Notes: generated by a model not told the origin, from the sequence alone. Numbered from the stretch's first letter, positions 16,907 to 25,059 are shown. The stretch: DNA of 64,000 bases from Clavibacter michiganensis (GCF_016907085.1 NZ_JAFBBJ010000001.1:1488001-1552000), one strand, 5' to 3'. Program-made: numbers and translations.

Positions 16907-17093
16907 AAAGGCGCAGCACCATGTCCTGCACAGACCAGAACCTCATGCAATCGCCGGTAGAGCTCACCCCGAATCCCGCAAAGCTCCCTGCGGTCGCCAT
17001 GCCGTCATCAATGTATACGAGCCATTAGCGCGCTGATCCTCCCGCGTGCGATCCATCCGTAGGCAGGGACGCGGCGCAGCGGGAGGGTGGGGC

Positions 17094-17417
17094 ATGCCCG
17101 CCGAACCCGATCCCACCCGCGTCCGCGATCAGCCCGCGATCCGCACCGCGCGCCGCCGCCAGTGGCTCGTCCCCGCGGGGCTGATGGCGGGGCTCACCGT
17201 GGGGCTGCTCGTCGCGGCGCTCCGGCTGGAGACGGCGATCCCGCTGACCGGCATCGTGGCGACGGCGCTCCTCTACCTCGCCATGGTCGTGGTCGCCGCG
17301 ACGGTACGGACGGCGCGCATCCGGAACCTCGCCTTCGCCTCCCTCATGGGTCTGATCGCCCTGGTCGCGCTCGGGTCGCTGCTCCTCCTGCTGCTGTCGG
17401 AGCGCGCGGGGGCCTGA
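17094..17417 (+). CDS. Small three-helix membrane protein
   Basis: A 107-residue protein: a charged N-terminal segment (MPAEPDPTRVRDQPAIRTARRRQW) followed by three hydrophobic helices (LVPAGLMAGLTVGLLVAAL, IVATALLYLAMVVVAATV, LMGLIALVALGSLLLLLL). ATG at 17094 is preferred to an upstream in-frame start because GGGAGGG lies 5-10 nt before it. It resembles actinobacterial small membrane proteins of unknown function. Composition returns to high GC here, marking the right side of the DUF2971 insertion. Confidence 0.68.
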   Translation: MPAEPDPTRVRDQPAIRTARRRQWLVPAGLMAGLTVGLLVAALRLETAIPLTGIVATALLYLAMVVVAATVRTARIRNLAFASLMGLIALVALGSLLLLLLSERAGA

Positions 17418-17444
17418 CGTCGAGACGCCGCACCCGGCGGTGCC

Positions 17445-18347
17445 CTACGCGCGCAGGTCCAGCTCGGCCACGACATCGGCGACGCGCGCGCGGGCAGCGG
17501 GATCCAGCCCCCGCACCGGCCGCGGCAGCGCGTCCGGCGCCACGAGCCCCAGGTGCTCCGCGATCGCGGCGATCACGCGGTAGCTGCCGCCGTGCTCGGC
17601 GAACAGGTCCCACAGCCGCTGCAGCCGGGCGGACTCCGCCGCGGCCGACGCGTGATCCCCGGCCTGGGCCGCGCGAGTGATCCGCAGGGCGGGCTCCGGC
17701 AGCGTGCCCGCGATCGCCGAGTACCAGGCGTCGCAGCCCGCGACGAGGCCGGTCGCGCCGAAGCCGTCGCCGGATACGCCGATCGTCACGCCGGCGGGGA
17801 TCCGGGCGCGGATCGCCTGCACGCGCGCGGCGGCCGCGGCGGGATCCGCGGGCACGCCCGGGATCTTGATCGACGCGACGTGCGGCAGCCGCGCGATGGA
17901 CGCGTACAGGTCGTCCGTGAAGGTCACGTGCGTGGTGCCCGGGTTGTCGTAGACCACGAGCGGCACCGACAGCTCGGCCGTCACGTCGGCGAAGAGGCCG
18001 TGCACCTCGTCGTCCGTGAGCGCCTGGTAGGTGATGGGCGCGAGGAGCACCGCGCGCGCCCCGGCCCGCTGCGCGTCCTCCGCGAGCGCTCGGACCTGCG
18101 ACGTGCGGAGGGCGCCGATGCCGACGATCACCGGCACGGGACCCGCGTGGTCCACGGTCGAGGTCGCGACCCGGCGGCGCTCCTCCCGGCCCAGGTACGC
18201 GTACGAGCCGGTAGACCCGAGGGCGGTGATCGAGTCCACCCCGGCGACGGCGAGCCGCCCCACGAGGCCCGCGTACGCGGCCTCGTCGACCGCGTCGTCG
18301 CGGAGCGGGGTGAGGGGGAAGGCGCTGAGACCCGTGAGCATGGGCAT
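17445..18347 (-). CDS. Dihydrodipicolinate synthase/N-acetylneuraminate lyase family aldolase
   Basis: A 300-residue TIM-barrel class I aldolase. The Schiff-base Lys is in HVASIKIPG and the catalytic Tyr in VVYDNPGTT. The GTTGE motif of true DapA is replaced by GSTGSYAYL, which argues against a lysine-pathway DapA and for a catabolic family member acting on another 2-keto acid. The pyruvate-binding Thr/Ser region is otherwise present. Two near-identical 14-bp direct repeats (CCGATCCGGTCGAG at 18348-18361 and CCGATCCCGTCGAG at 18367-18380) stand directly before the start codon and might be regulator sites. No pathway neighbours identify the substrate. Confidence 0.8.
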   Translation of the reverse strand: MPMLTGLSAFPLTPLRDDAVDEAAYAGLVGRLAVAGVDSITALGSTGSYAYLGREERRRVATSTVDHAGPVPVIVGIGALRTSQVRALAEDAQRAGARAVLLAPITYQALTDDEVHGLFADVTAELSVPLVVYDNPGTTHVTFTDDLYASIARLPHVASIKIPGVPADPAAAAARVQAIRARIPAGVTIGVSGDGFGATGLVAGCDAWYSAIAGTLPEPALRITRAAQAGDHASAAAESARLQRLWDLFAEHGGSYRVIAAIAEHLGLVAPDALPRPVRGLDPAARARVADVVAELDLRA

Positions 18348-18456
18348 CCGATCCGGTCGAGGGCGGCCGATCCCGTCGAGTGGGCGGGTGCGGGGATCAC
18401 CCCATCCTGACGGGGGCGGGCGCCGGGTGCGGGCACCGACAGGTGCGCGCGCTCGG

Positions 18457-18936
18457 TCAGCGCGCGTCGTACGCGGCCTGCAGCTCGGCGACGACGAGCC
18501 GGCCCATCCCCATCATCGCGGCCATGGCGCGCGCGGCACCCTCGGGGTCGGGCCCGCCGATCGTGGTCGCCATCGCCTCCGGGACGACCTGCCACCAGAA
18601 GCCCCAGCGGTCGCGCACCCAGCCGCATCGGCCCTCGGTCCCGCCGTCGGCGAACGCGTCCCAGTAGCGGTCGACCTCGTCCTGGCCGCCCACCGAGATC
18701 GACAGCGACACCGCCTCGGTCGCCTGCATGCCGGGGCCGCCGTTCAGCAGGCGGATCTGCTGGCCGTCGAGCTCGACGTCGATCACGAGGGCCGTGCCGC
18801 GGAGGGCCGCGTCGGGGAAGTCGTCCGGGTAGCGCGAGGTGTCGAGGATCCGCGAGCCGGGGAACAGGTCGACGTAGAACCGAGCCGCCTCCTCGATCTC
18901 CTCGCCGAACCAGAGGGTGGGGGTGATGCGCGGCAT
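18457..18936 (-). CDS. VOC-superfamily (PhnB-like) protein
   Basis: A 159-residue protein of the glyoxalase/dioxygenase superfamily, PhnB/3-demethylubiquinone-methyltransferase-like branch. It starts PRITPTLWFGEEIEEAARFYVDLFPGSRI and carries LDGQQIRLLNGGP, VDRYWDAFADGG and GWVRDRWGFWWQVVPEAM. Family proteins have paired beta-alpha-beta-beta-beta motifs. Their functions are mixed, and no substrate is known for this branch. GAGGAG gives a good ribosome site for the ATG. It is monocistronic by appearance. Confidence 0.85.
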   Translation of the reverse strand: MPRITPTLWFGEEIEEAARFYVDLFPGSRILDTSRYPDDFPDAALRGTALVIDVELDGQQIRLLNGGPGMQATEAVSLSISVGGQDEVDRYWDAFADGGTEGRCGWVRDRWGFWWQVVPEAMATTIGGPDPEGAARAMAAMMGMGRLVVAELQAAYDAR

Positions 18937-19045
18937 GGCTGCTCCTCGTGTCCGACGGCGGCCTCGTCGCGCGCCGTCGGGGCCACGCTAGCCACCGGCG
19001 GTCCCGCGGACCAGAGCCCGCCCGACGACGGATGCGGCGGGCGGC

Positions 19046-20011
19046 TCAGGGCGTGCGGCGCCCCGCGAGGAGCGCCTCGAGGACGGCAGCGCCGCGATCC
19101 GCGTCCTCGACGGTGACCAGCCGGGCTCCTCCGCCGCTGAGCCGCACGACGAGGCCGGACCCGGAGCGCGTCACGTAGGCGACGCCGCGACCCGAGATGC
19201 GCAGGCCCCAGCCGCCCCACTGCCCCGGCGAGACGTCCTCCCACCCGGCCGACTCCATGCGCGCGAGGGGCACGCGCATGATCGGGATCCGCGTCCAGGC
19301 CGAGACGACCCGGAGCCCGCGCCGGTCGACCGTGACGTCGACGCGCGCGAGCGCCAGCATCGCGACGCCGGCCACGACCAGCGGGAGGCCCGTGAGCGCA
19401 GCGGTACCGGCATCGCCCGGAGGCGCGCTGGCCGCGGCCACGAAGCCGAGCACCACGACGACCGCGCCGATGCCCGCGAACCAGCCGCTGCCGGTGCGCC
19501 CGCGCCACGCCACGCGGGCCGTCGCGGCGACCTCGAGCGGCGCCACGTCGTGCGCGGGGACGGGCCCCGCGGCGCGGACGAGGACGGCCACGGGGATCGC
19601 GGCCGCCAGCGCGCCCACGCCCAGCAGCACGACGCTTGACACCACGGGGAAGGTGCCGTCGCCGATGCCGGCGGAAGCGGCGATCGCGATCCACCCCGTC
19701 GCGAGGATGCCCGCCACGAGGTTCGCGACGAGGAGCACCGTGGCCGCCGTGCGCCGGTCCCGCGCTCGCAGGGCGGCGACAGCGAGGGCCACGGCGACGA
19801 GCGCGAGACCCAGTGCCGCCGCGAGCATCACCCAGGGCGAGCCCCACCCGTCGGGCGTCCCGTCGGCGGCGAAGTGCACGGCGATCCGACCGGGGAGCGC
19901 CGGCGCGAGCACGACGGCCGCGACGCCGAGCGCCAGGGCGATGACGGCCGCGGGGGCGACGACCGCGACGCGCGCGCCGGTCGACAGGGGCGAAGGTGCT
20001 GGAGTCGTCAT
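19046..20011 (-). CDS. DUF1648-type membrane protein
   Basis: A 321-residue membrane protein. It shows the DUF1648 motif RIAVHFAADGTPDGWGSPWVML between the first two helices. More helices follow (about six in all) and a C-terminal soluble domain of roughly 110 residues. Such proteins are regularly encoded beside a GntR/YtrA regulator, as here: its ATG overlaps the GntR stop by 4 nt. It is therefore the structural gene controlled by that repressor. In Gram-positive bacteria related proteins occur in cell-envelope stress operons; the molecular role is unknown. Confidence 0.8.
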   Translation of the reverse strand: MTTPAPSPLSTGARVAVVAPAAVIALALGVAAVVLAPALPGRIAVHFAADGTPDGWGSPWVMLAAALGLALVAVALAVAALRARDRRTAATVLLVANLVAGILATGWIAIAASAGIGDGTFPVVSSVVLLGVGALAAAIPVAVLVRAAGPVPAHDVAPLEVAATARVAWRGRTGSGWFAGIGAVVVVLGFVAAASAPPGDAGTAALTGLPLVVAGVAMLALARVDVTVDRRGLRVVSAWTRIPIMRVPLARMESAGWEDVSPGQWGGWGLRISGRGVAYVTRSGSGLVVRLSGGGARLVTVEDADRGAAVLEALLAGRRTP

Positions 20012-20358
20012 CGTGCTCCCTTGATCATGGTGAACAGGTCGTCCATCGGCACGCCGAGGGTCTCCGCCTGCTCGCGCAGCTCCTCGACGAGCGTGCGGAG
20101 GCGGTCGAAGGAGGCGTTGCCCGAGCGGATCACCGTCGCGCCGCGACCGCGACGCAGCTCGATGAGCCCGTCGTCCTGGAGGCTCGCGTACGCGCGGAGG
20201 ACCGTGTGCATGTTCACGTCCACCGAGGCCGCGAGGTCGCGCGCCGACGGCAGCCGCTCCCCGCTCGCGAGCTCCCCGCGCGCTATCGCGTAGCGGATCT
20301 GCGTGGCCACCTGCTCGGCGAGCGAGGCCTTGGCCGTGGGATCCACCGTGATGAGCAT
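20008..20358 (-). CDS. GntR-family (YtrA-like) transcriptional repressor
   Basis: A 116-residue short GntR regulator. It begins MLITVDPTAKASLAEQVATQIRYAIARGEL. The winged helix is LPSARDLAASVDVNMHTVLRAYASLQDDGLIELRRGRGATV. The short C-terminal tail without a ligand domain marks the YtrA subfamily. I place the start at 20358, not at the longer 20379 option, because a TACAAT box lies 6 nt before it and the operator begins at the same ATG. It controls itself and the coupled DUF1648 gene, very probably through that operator. The effector is unknown. Confidence 0.88.
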   Translation of the reverse strand: MLITVDPTAKASLAEQVATQIRYAIARGELASGERLPSARDLAASVDVNMHTVLRAYASLQDDGLIELRRGRGATVIRSGNASFDRLRTLVEELREQAETLGVPMDDLFTMIKGAR

Positions 20359-20378
20359 GTTCGCATTGTATGCGAACA
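20358..20378. promoter_or_regulatory. GntR operator, perfect inverted repeat
   Basis: TGTTCGCAT and ATGCGAACA form 9-bp arms around a TGT spacer. The site covers the -10 box and reaches the first base of the GntR start codon. A bound dimer would block RNA polymerase directly. Confidence 0.8.
20365..20370 (-). promoter_or_regulatory. -10 box of leaderless GntR promoter
   Basis: TACAAT on the minus strand, then GCGAAC and ATG. It lies inside the GntR operator. Confidence 0.7.
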
Positions 20379-20407
20379 ATCCCGACCGAGCCAGCGGTCG
20401 GCGGCCC

Positions 20408-20872
20408 TCAGAGCGACGGATCCACCGGCGGCTGCTCGTCGGCGTTCCGGATGACGGCGAGGAGCAGGGCGTTCAGCTGCGCGCTCTCGGCCGCGCTCAT
20501 CCCGAAGGCGCTGAGGTCGTTCGTCGCCGTCGCGATCTCCTGCGATGCGGCGAGCGCGCGCTCCCCGTCCTCCGTGATGCGGACGGGATTGCGACGGCCC
20601 TTCGACCGGACGCCCACGCGCTGCACGAGCCCGCGCCGCTCCATCCCGTCGAGCACCTCGGCCATGCTCTGCGGCCGCACGAACACGGCCCGGGCGATGT
20701 CGGCCGACGTCATCTGCGTGCCCCCGGCCAGGCAGGACAGCACGCCGAACTGCACGAGGCTGATGTCGTGCGCGGCGAGCTCGGCCGTGATCCGGGTCCC
20801 GATGATGCGCGCGACCTTCACCGCGTTCCAGCCGAGGACCGCCTCGAGCGCCCCGTCGTCGTTCCTGACCAT
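20408..20872 (-). CDS. MarR-family transcriptional regulator
   Basis: A regulator of about 154 residues. The winged helix reads VQFGVLSCLAGGTQMTSADIARAVFVRPQSMAEVLDGMERRGLVQRV with the wing RNPVRITEDGERAL. The start is placed at ATG 20872, which has GAGG at a normal distance; in-frame ATGs at 20891 and 20936 are alternatives. It is divergent from the cyclase gene at 21008, and the shared intergenic region carries an inverted repeat (20921-20935). MarR proteins usually control a divergent enzyme gene and respond to an aromatic ligand, so the cyclase is its probable target. Confidence 0.82.
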   Translation of the reverse strand: MVRNDDGALEAVLGWNAVKVARIIGTRITAELAAHDISLVQFGVLSCLAGGTQMTSADIARAVFVRPQSMAEVLDGMERRGLVQRVGVRSKGRRNPVRITEDGERALAASQEIATATNDLSAFGMSAAESAQLNALLLAVIRNADEQPPVDPSL

Positions 20873-20920
20873 GTGCCGATCCTCGCGCATGATCACCGCC
20901 GCGTGGACCAGCAGGGTCCT

Positions 20921-20935
20921 GTTGGTGACTAACAT
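20921..20935. promoter_or_regulatory. Probable MarR operator between divergent genes
   Basis: TGTTGGT-G-ACTAACA, 7-bp arms with 6 matching positions, lies between the MarR start and the cyclase start. Position and symmetry fit a MarR site. Confidence 0.45.
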
Positions 20936-21007
20936 GCAGGTGCCTGCTTCTGCAGGATCCCGCGGCGCACCCGCCCGGGGCGCCGTCGACCCGACAGGAC
21001 ACCACCC

Positions 21008-21898
21008 ATGACGACACCGCCCACCGCGCACCCCGCGCTCCCCGACGACCGCGGCCGCTGGGGCCACGACGACGAGCGCGGCACCCTGAACCTCGTCGAC
21101 GACGACGCCCGCGCCCGCGCCGCCGCCGCGGTGCGCACCGGCCGCTGGGTCTCGCTCGCGCTGCCCGTCGAGCCCGCGTCGATGCTGGGCGGGCCGTTCG
21201 CGCCTCCGTCACCGCCGTCGCCGCCCGTGCAGCAGGCGCTGCTGCACACGGGCACGCCGCCGATGGGCATGTCCGAGGTCCTCGTGGTCACGCCGCACCA
21301 CCCGGCCCTCACGCACATCGACGCGGTCGTGCACATGCCGATCGACGGCGTCGTGTACCCGGGCCGACCCCTCGCGGAGGCGGCGCCGGGCGGGCACGTG
21401 GCGTCCGGATCCACGACGGCCTTCGCGGAGGGCGTCGTCACGCGCGGCGTGCTGCTCGACCTCGCGCCGGAGGGACGCCTGATGTCAGGCCACGCGATCA
21501 CGGGCGCCGACCTCGACGCCGCCGAGGCGCGCGGCGGCGTGGCCCTCGAGCCCGGCGACGCCCTGGTCGTCCGGAGCGGATGGGCGTTCGCCTGGGGCGC
21601 GACGGAGCCCGGACCCGGCATGACCGTCGACGCGGTGCGGTGGATGCACGCGCGCGGCGTCGCCCTCTACGCGGGGGACGTCAGCGACGGCTTCCCGCCG
21701 AGCGACCCCGACGTCCCCATGCCGATGCACATGGTGGCCCTGGCCCGGCTCGGCATGCCGCTCATCGACAGCGCCGCCGTCGAGGAGCTCGCGGCCGCCT
21801 GCCGGGAGCTCGACCGCTGGTCGTTCCTGCTCAGCGTGGCGCCGCCGCGGATCCACGGACTGACGGGCGTCCCCGTGAACCCGATCGCCGTCTTCTGA
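21008..21898 (+). CDS. Cyclase-family hydrolase (kynurenine-formamidase-like fold)
   Basis: A 296-residue member of the cyclase family (PF04199 type). The metal-site region is LTHIDAVVHMPIDG, the counterpart of the HxGTHxDxPxH motif of kynurenine formamidase; other family features are RGVLLDLAPEG, LEPGDALVVRSGWAF and a C-terminal GVPVNPIAVF. It probably hydrolyses a C-N or C-O bond in a metal-dependent manner. Asp-rich N-terminus with LPDDRGRWGHDDERGTLN is common in the long subfamily. No pathway neighbours; the divergent MarR gene suggests induction by substrate. Convergent with the LacI gene with 9 bp between stop codons. Confidence 0.82.
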   Translation: MTTPPTAHPALPDDRGRWGHDDERGTLNLVDDDARARAAAAVRTGRWVSLALPVEPASMLGGPFAPPSPPSPPVQQALLHTGTPPMGMSEVLVVTPHHPALTHIDAVVHMPIDGVVYPGRPLAEAAPGGHVASGSTTAFAEGVVTRGVLLDLAPEGRLMSGHAITGADLDAAEARGGVALEPGDALVVRSGWAFAWGATEPGPGMTVDAVRWMHARGVALYAGDVSDGFPPSDPDVPMPMHMVALARLGMPLIDSAAVEELAAACRELDRWSFLLSVAPPRIHGLTGVPVNPIAVF

Positions 21899-21907
21899 CG
21901 ATCGGCG

Positions 21908-22939
21908 TCAGGCCGACTCGCGCACCACGAGCTGGTGCCGAACCGTGCGGACCACCTCGGGGCCGGAGCGCGGCAGGTCGCCCGCGATCATCGCGACCGC
22001 GAGGTCGAGCGCGTGGCGGGCGAGCTCGTCGAGGTCCACCGCGAGCGTCGTGAGGGTGGGGGCGAGCAGGCGGCCGAGCGAGAGGCCGTCGATGCCGACC
22101 ACGCGCACGTCGCCCGGCACGTCGACGCCCGCGCGGCGGCAGGCGGAGAGCACACCGAGGGCGCACACGTCGTTGAAGGCGACGATCGCGTCGGCCGTGC
22201 GCGGGCGGGCGACGACGCGCTCGGTCGCGACGGCGGCGGCCTCCGCGGTGGGCGCGGACGCCCGGACGACGGACACCTCCATGGACCGGGCCTCGAACGC
22301 GCGCACGAGCAGGGCGGCGCGCGCGCTGGGGCCCGCGGCGACGGCGGCATCGAGCACGACGGGGTGGCGCACGCCGACCGCCGCGAGATGGTCCGCGAGC
22401 GCGTCGATCGCCTCCGAGGGATCCAGCTGCACGGCGGCGCGGAGCGGGTCGCCGCGCGGATCCAGCTCCACGACGGGCACGGAGCCGAGCCGCGCGATCC
22501 ACTCGGCGGCCCGCGATCCGAGCGTCCCGATCACGGCGTCGGTCTGCGCGCCGAGGTCCTCCACCATGCGGTCGGAGTCGGCGGCGAGGCCGACGTCGGC
22601 GAGCGACACGTTCCAGCCGCGGGCCGCCGCGATCCGCACCACGGCGGCCGCGAGCTCGGGCGACCACGGGTTCCTGAGGTCGTCGACCACCAGGCCGAGC
22701 TGGTGGTCCCCGCCCGTCACGAGCCCGCGCCCGAACCGCGACGGCCGGTACGCGAGCTGATCGGCGGCGTCGAGCACGCGCCGCTTCGTGTCCTCGCTGA
22801 TGCCCGGCATGCCGTTCATCGCGCGCGTGACGGTCTGGCGGGAGACGCCCGCGGCGGAGGCGACGTCGTGGATGGTGGCGCGGCCGGCCGGCTCGCGACC
22901 GGCCGCGCCCGACCCGCTCAGCCCCGCAGGTCCAGCCAC
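21908..22939 (-). CDS. LacI-family transcriptional regulator
   Basis: A 343-residue regulator. The N-terminal DNA-binding domain is TIHDVASAAGVSRQTVTRAMNG, preceded by about 20 residues rich in Gly and Ala. The periplasmic-binding-type effector domain follows: HQLGLVVDDLRNPWSPELAAAV, DAIVAFNDVCALGVLSACRRAG and RVVGIDGLSLGRLLAPTLTT. No ATG is available; the GTG at 22939 has GGAG and AGGTGG upstream and starts 22 bp inside the preceding gene. It lies downstream of the oxidoreductase fusion in the same operon, whose promoter carries two strong palindromes of LacI type. It therefore most likely represses its own operon, with a sugar or sugar derivative as inducer. Confidence 0.88.
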   Translation of the reverse strand: MAGPAGLSGSGAAGREPAGRATIHDVASAAGVSRQTVTRAMNGMPGISEDTKRRVLDAADQLAYRPSRFGRGLVTGGDHQLGLVVDDLRNPWSPELAAAVVRIAAARGWNVSLADVGLAADSDRMVEDLGAQTDAVIGTLGSRAAEWIARLGSVPVVELDPRGDPLRAAVQLDPSEAIDALADHLAAVGVRHPVVLDAAVAAGPSARAALLVRAFEARSMEVSVVRASAPTAEAAAVATERVVARPRTADAIVAFNDVCALGVLSACRRAGVDVPGDVRVVGIDGLSLGRLLAPTLTTLAVDLDELARHALDLAVAMIAGDLPRSGPEVVRTVRHQLVVRESA

Positions 22940-24951
22940 GCCACCTGCTCCGGGGTGAGCTCGATCGACAGGCCGCGCATCGAGGACCGGACCTCGGTGA
23001 TGGTGCGGGGCCCGAACAGCGGGAAGGTCGGGAACGGCTGCGCGAGCACGTAGGCGAGCGCGATCGCCGTGGCCTGCACGCCGTGCTCGGCCGCGAGCTC
23101 CTCGGCGCGACGGAGGCGCTCGAAGTTGTCGTCGCCGTAGTAGCAGCGCACGAGCTCGGGGTCGCTCAGGTCGTCCGGGCGGGCGCGGCCCGTGAAGAAG
23201 CCGCGCGCCTGCGACGACCACGGCAGCAGCGGGACCTGCCGCTCCTCGAGCCACGCCTTGGAGGCGGGATCCGTGACGTGCACGCATCCCGCCCACGGCA
23301 CGTCGTACGCCTCGGCCAGGCCGAAGTGGTCGCTCAGCGCCTGGAACCCCGCGCGGCCGTTGGCCTTCGCGTAGGCCTGCGCCTCGTCGAAGCGCTCGGG
23401 CGTCCAGTTCGAGACGCCGTAGGAGCGGATCCGCCCGGCGCGCTGGTGCTCGTCCATCACGTCGACGAACTCCCCCACCGGCACCTCGAGGTTGTCGCGG
23501 TGCATGAGGTAGATGTCGGCGTAGTCGGTGCCCTGGCGGTCGAGGCTCTCGAGCAGCTGGCTGGTGAGCGACTCCGGGTCGCAGTGCGGGGTGTGGGCGC
23601 CCTTGGTGATGACGACCACGTCCTCGCGGATGCCGCGGTTCTGGATCCACCTCCCGAGGCGCCCCTCGAGCACGCCGCCGCCGTAGATGTAGCCGGTGTC
23701 GAACGCGTTGCCGCCCTGCTCGACGAAGTGGTCGAAGATCGCGGACGCGTGCGCGAGGTCGGGCTGGTTGTCGACGCCCATGACGAGGCGCGACATGCGC
23801 TTGCCGACGCCGGGGATCTCGCCGTACAGCATCGGGCTGTCGTCGCGGACCCGGAGCGGGCGGCCGGAGACGGTGGGGATGTCGGCGTCCTCGGACTCGA
23901 ACGGGTAGCGCAGCTCGAGCGCGGCGCGCCAGCGGTCGAGCGTGCGGGCCGTGGCGAGGGTCTCGTCGAGGGTCATCTGCGCGGCCTCGCCGAGGCCGGC
24001 CGCGAGGGCGTCGGTCGTGGCGTCGGCCTCGATCGCGTACGGCTTCGCGCCCGTGAAGGTGAGCGTGCGCGGCTCCTCGCCGACGACGGAGACCTCGATG
24101 GTGGGCGCGTCGCCGAGGGTCCACGGGTCGCTGAGGTGGATGCGGCCCTTCGAGCCCAGGATTGTGAGCGCCTGCGGCTCGTCGAGCGCGACGCCCGTGC
24201 GGAGGGTCGCGGTGATGCCCGGTTGCCCGGCGCCGCCGCGGTAGGTCGCGCGCGCCACGGACCACTCGTCGACGCCGGTCGGCCCGACGGTGCCCTCGAC
24301 CTCGAGCGTGAGCGGCTCGGCGACGGCGATCCCGGTCGCGGCCTGCACGACGGCCGCCGCGGCGGTGACCGCGTAGCCGCCGACGTCGAGGATCCCGCCG
24401 CCCGCGGTCGCGGTGTCGTAGAGGCGGCCGGTGCGGGATCCGGTGCGGAAGGAGAAGGAGGCGTCGACGTGGGCGACCTCCCCGATCACGCCGTCGCGCA
24501 GCAGCTCGAGGAGCGCGGCCGTCTGCGGGTGGAAGCGGTACATGTACGCCTCGACGAGCGGGAGGCCGGCCTCGCGGGCCGCGTCGACGAGCGCCATCGC
24601 GGTGCCGTGGTTGACGGCGAGCGGCTTCTCGCAGAGGACGGCCTTGCCGGCGTCGAGCGCGCGGATCACGAGGTCGGCGTGGCCGGTGTGCACGGTCGAG
24701 ATGTAGACGGCGCCGACGGCCGGATCCGCGAGGACGGCGTCGTAGTCGGCGCCCGTGACGTCGTCGAAGCCGTGGTCGGCGGCCTCGGCCGCGAAGGACT
24801 CGGCGCGCTCGGCGCTGGAGCTGCCGGCCGCGACGAGGCGCGCGCCCCGCACGCTCGCGGGGAGCTGGGAGAGGAAGCGGCGGGCGATGGAGCCCGGGCC
24901 GAGGACCGCCCAGCCGGGTGCGGTCGGGGTGGTCGGGGTGGGGTCGGTCAT
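22918..24951 (-). CDS. Gfo/Idh/MocA oxidoreductase fused to aldo-keto reductase
   Basis: A 677-residue two-domain enzyme. Residues 1-~370 are a Gfo/Idh/MocA NAD(P) oxidoreductase: GWAVLGPGSIARRFL, VYISTVHTGHADLVIRAL and the catalytic VLCEKPLAVN. Residues ~390-677 are a complete aldo-keto reductase with its tetrad visible: Asp and Tyr in AFDTGYIYGGG, Lys in VVITKGAH and His in IYLMHRDN. Both halves look catalytically intact. A fusion suggests consecutive or coupled redox steps on a sugar, for instance epimerisation through a keto intermediate; this is inference. The ATG at 24951 follows AAGGGCC. Transcription starts from a promoter bracketed by two LacI-type operators, and the LacI gene follows downstream. 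Confidence 0.88.
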   Translation of the reverse strand: MTDPTPTTPTAPGWAVLGPGSIARRFLSQLPASVRGARLVAAGSSSAERAESFAAEAADHGFDDVTGADYDAVLADPAVGAVYISTVHTGHADLVIRALDAGKAVLCEKPLAVNHGTAMALVDAAREAGLPLVEAYMYRFHPQTAALLELLRDGVIGEVAHVDASFSFRTGSRTGRLYDTATAGGGILDVGGYAVTAAAAVVQAATGIAVAEPLTLEVEGTVGPTGVDEWSVARATYRGGAGQPGITATLRTGVALDEPQALTILGSKGRIHLSDPWTLGDAPTIEVSVVGEEPRTLTFTGAKPYAIEADATTDALAAGLGEAAQMTLDETLATARTLDRWRAALELRYPFESEDADIPTVSGRPLRVRDDSPMLYGEIPGVGKRMSRLVMGVDNQPDLAHASAIFDHFVEQGGNAFDTGYIYGGGVLEGRLGRWIQNRGIREDVVVITKGAHTPHCDPESLTSQLLESLDRQGTDYADIYLMHRDNLEVPVGEFVDVMDEHQRAGRIRSYGVSNWTPERFDEAQAYAKANGRAGFQALSDHFGLAEAYDVPWAGCVHVTDPASKAWLEERQVPLLPWSSQARGFFTGRARPDDLSDPELVRCYYGDDNFERLRRAEELAAEHGVQATAIALAYVLAQPFPTFPLFGPRTITEVRSSMRGLSIELTPEQVAWLDLRG

Positions 24952-24977
24952 GGTGGGGCCCTTCGCGGCGTCGTCGG

Positions 24978-24991
24978 CGTGAACGTTCACG
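24978..24991. promoter_or_regulatory. LacI-type operator 1
   Basis: Perfect palindrome CGTGAACGTTCACG; symmetry continues outward for 6 further positions with one mismatch. It has the central CG step typical of LacI/GalR operators and lies just downstream of the -10 box. Confidence 0.8.
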
Positions 24992-24994
24992 ACG

Positions 24995-25024
24995 ACGCTA
25001 AGGGCTGGGCTGCGGGATGGTCAA
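24995..25024 (-). promoter_or_regulatory. Promoter of the fusion/LacI operon
   Basis: On the minus strand TTGACC (25019-25024), an 18-nt spacer and TAGCGT (24995-25000). It lies between the two palindromic operators. Confidence 0.65.
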
Positions 25025-25043
25025 GCCTCTCGGCCGGGGGGCG

Positions 25044-25059
25044 GCGTGAACGTTCACGC
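25044..25059. promoter_or_regulatory. LacI-type operator 2
   Basis: Perfect 16-bp palindrome GCGTGAACGTTCACGC, upstream of the -35 box. Its centre is 67 bp from that of operator 1, a spacing compatible with looping by a tetramer or two dimers. Confidence 0.8.

Noticed and set aside
16907..17093. A short gene in the AT-richer tail after the DUF2971 gene
   Set aside because: The frames lack a ribosome site and recognisable features; it looks like non-coding remnant DNA.
17418..17444. Terminator between the small membrane protein and the aldolase genes
   Set aside because: Only a 5-bp CGCCG/CGGCG stem is present, which is too weak to call in this GC-rich background.
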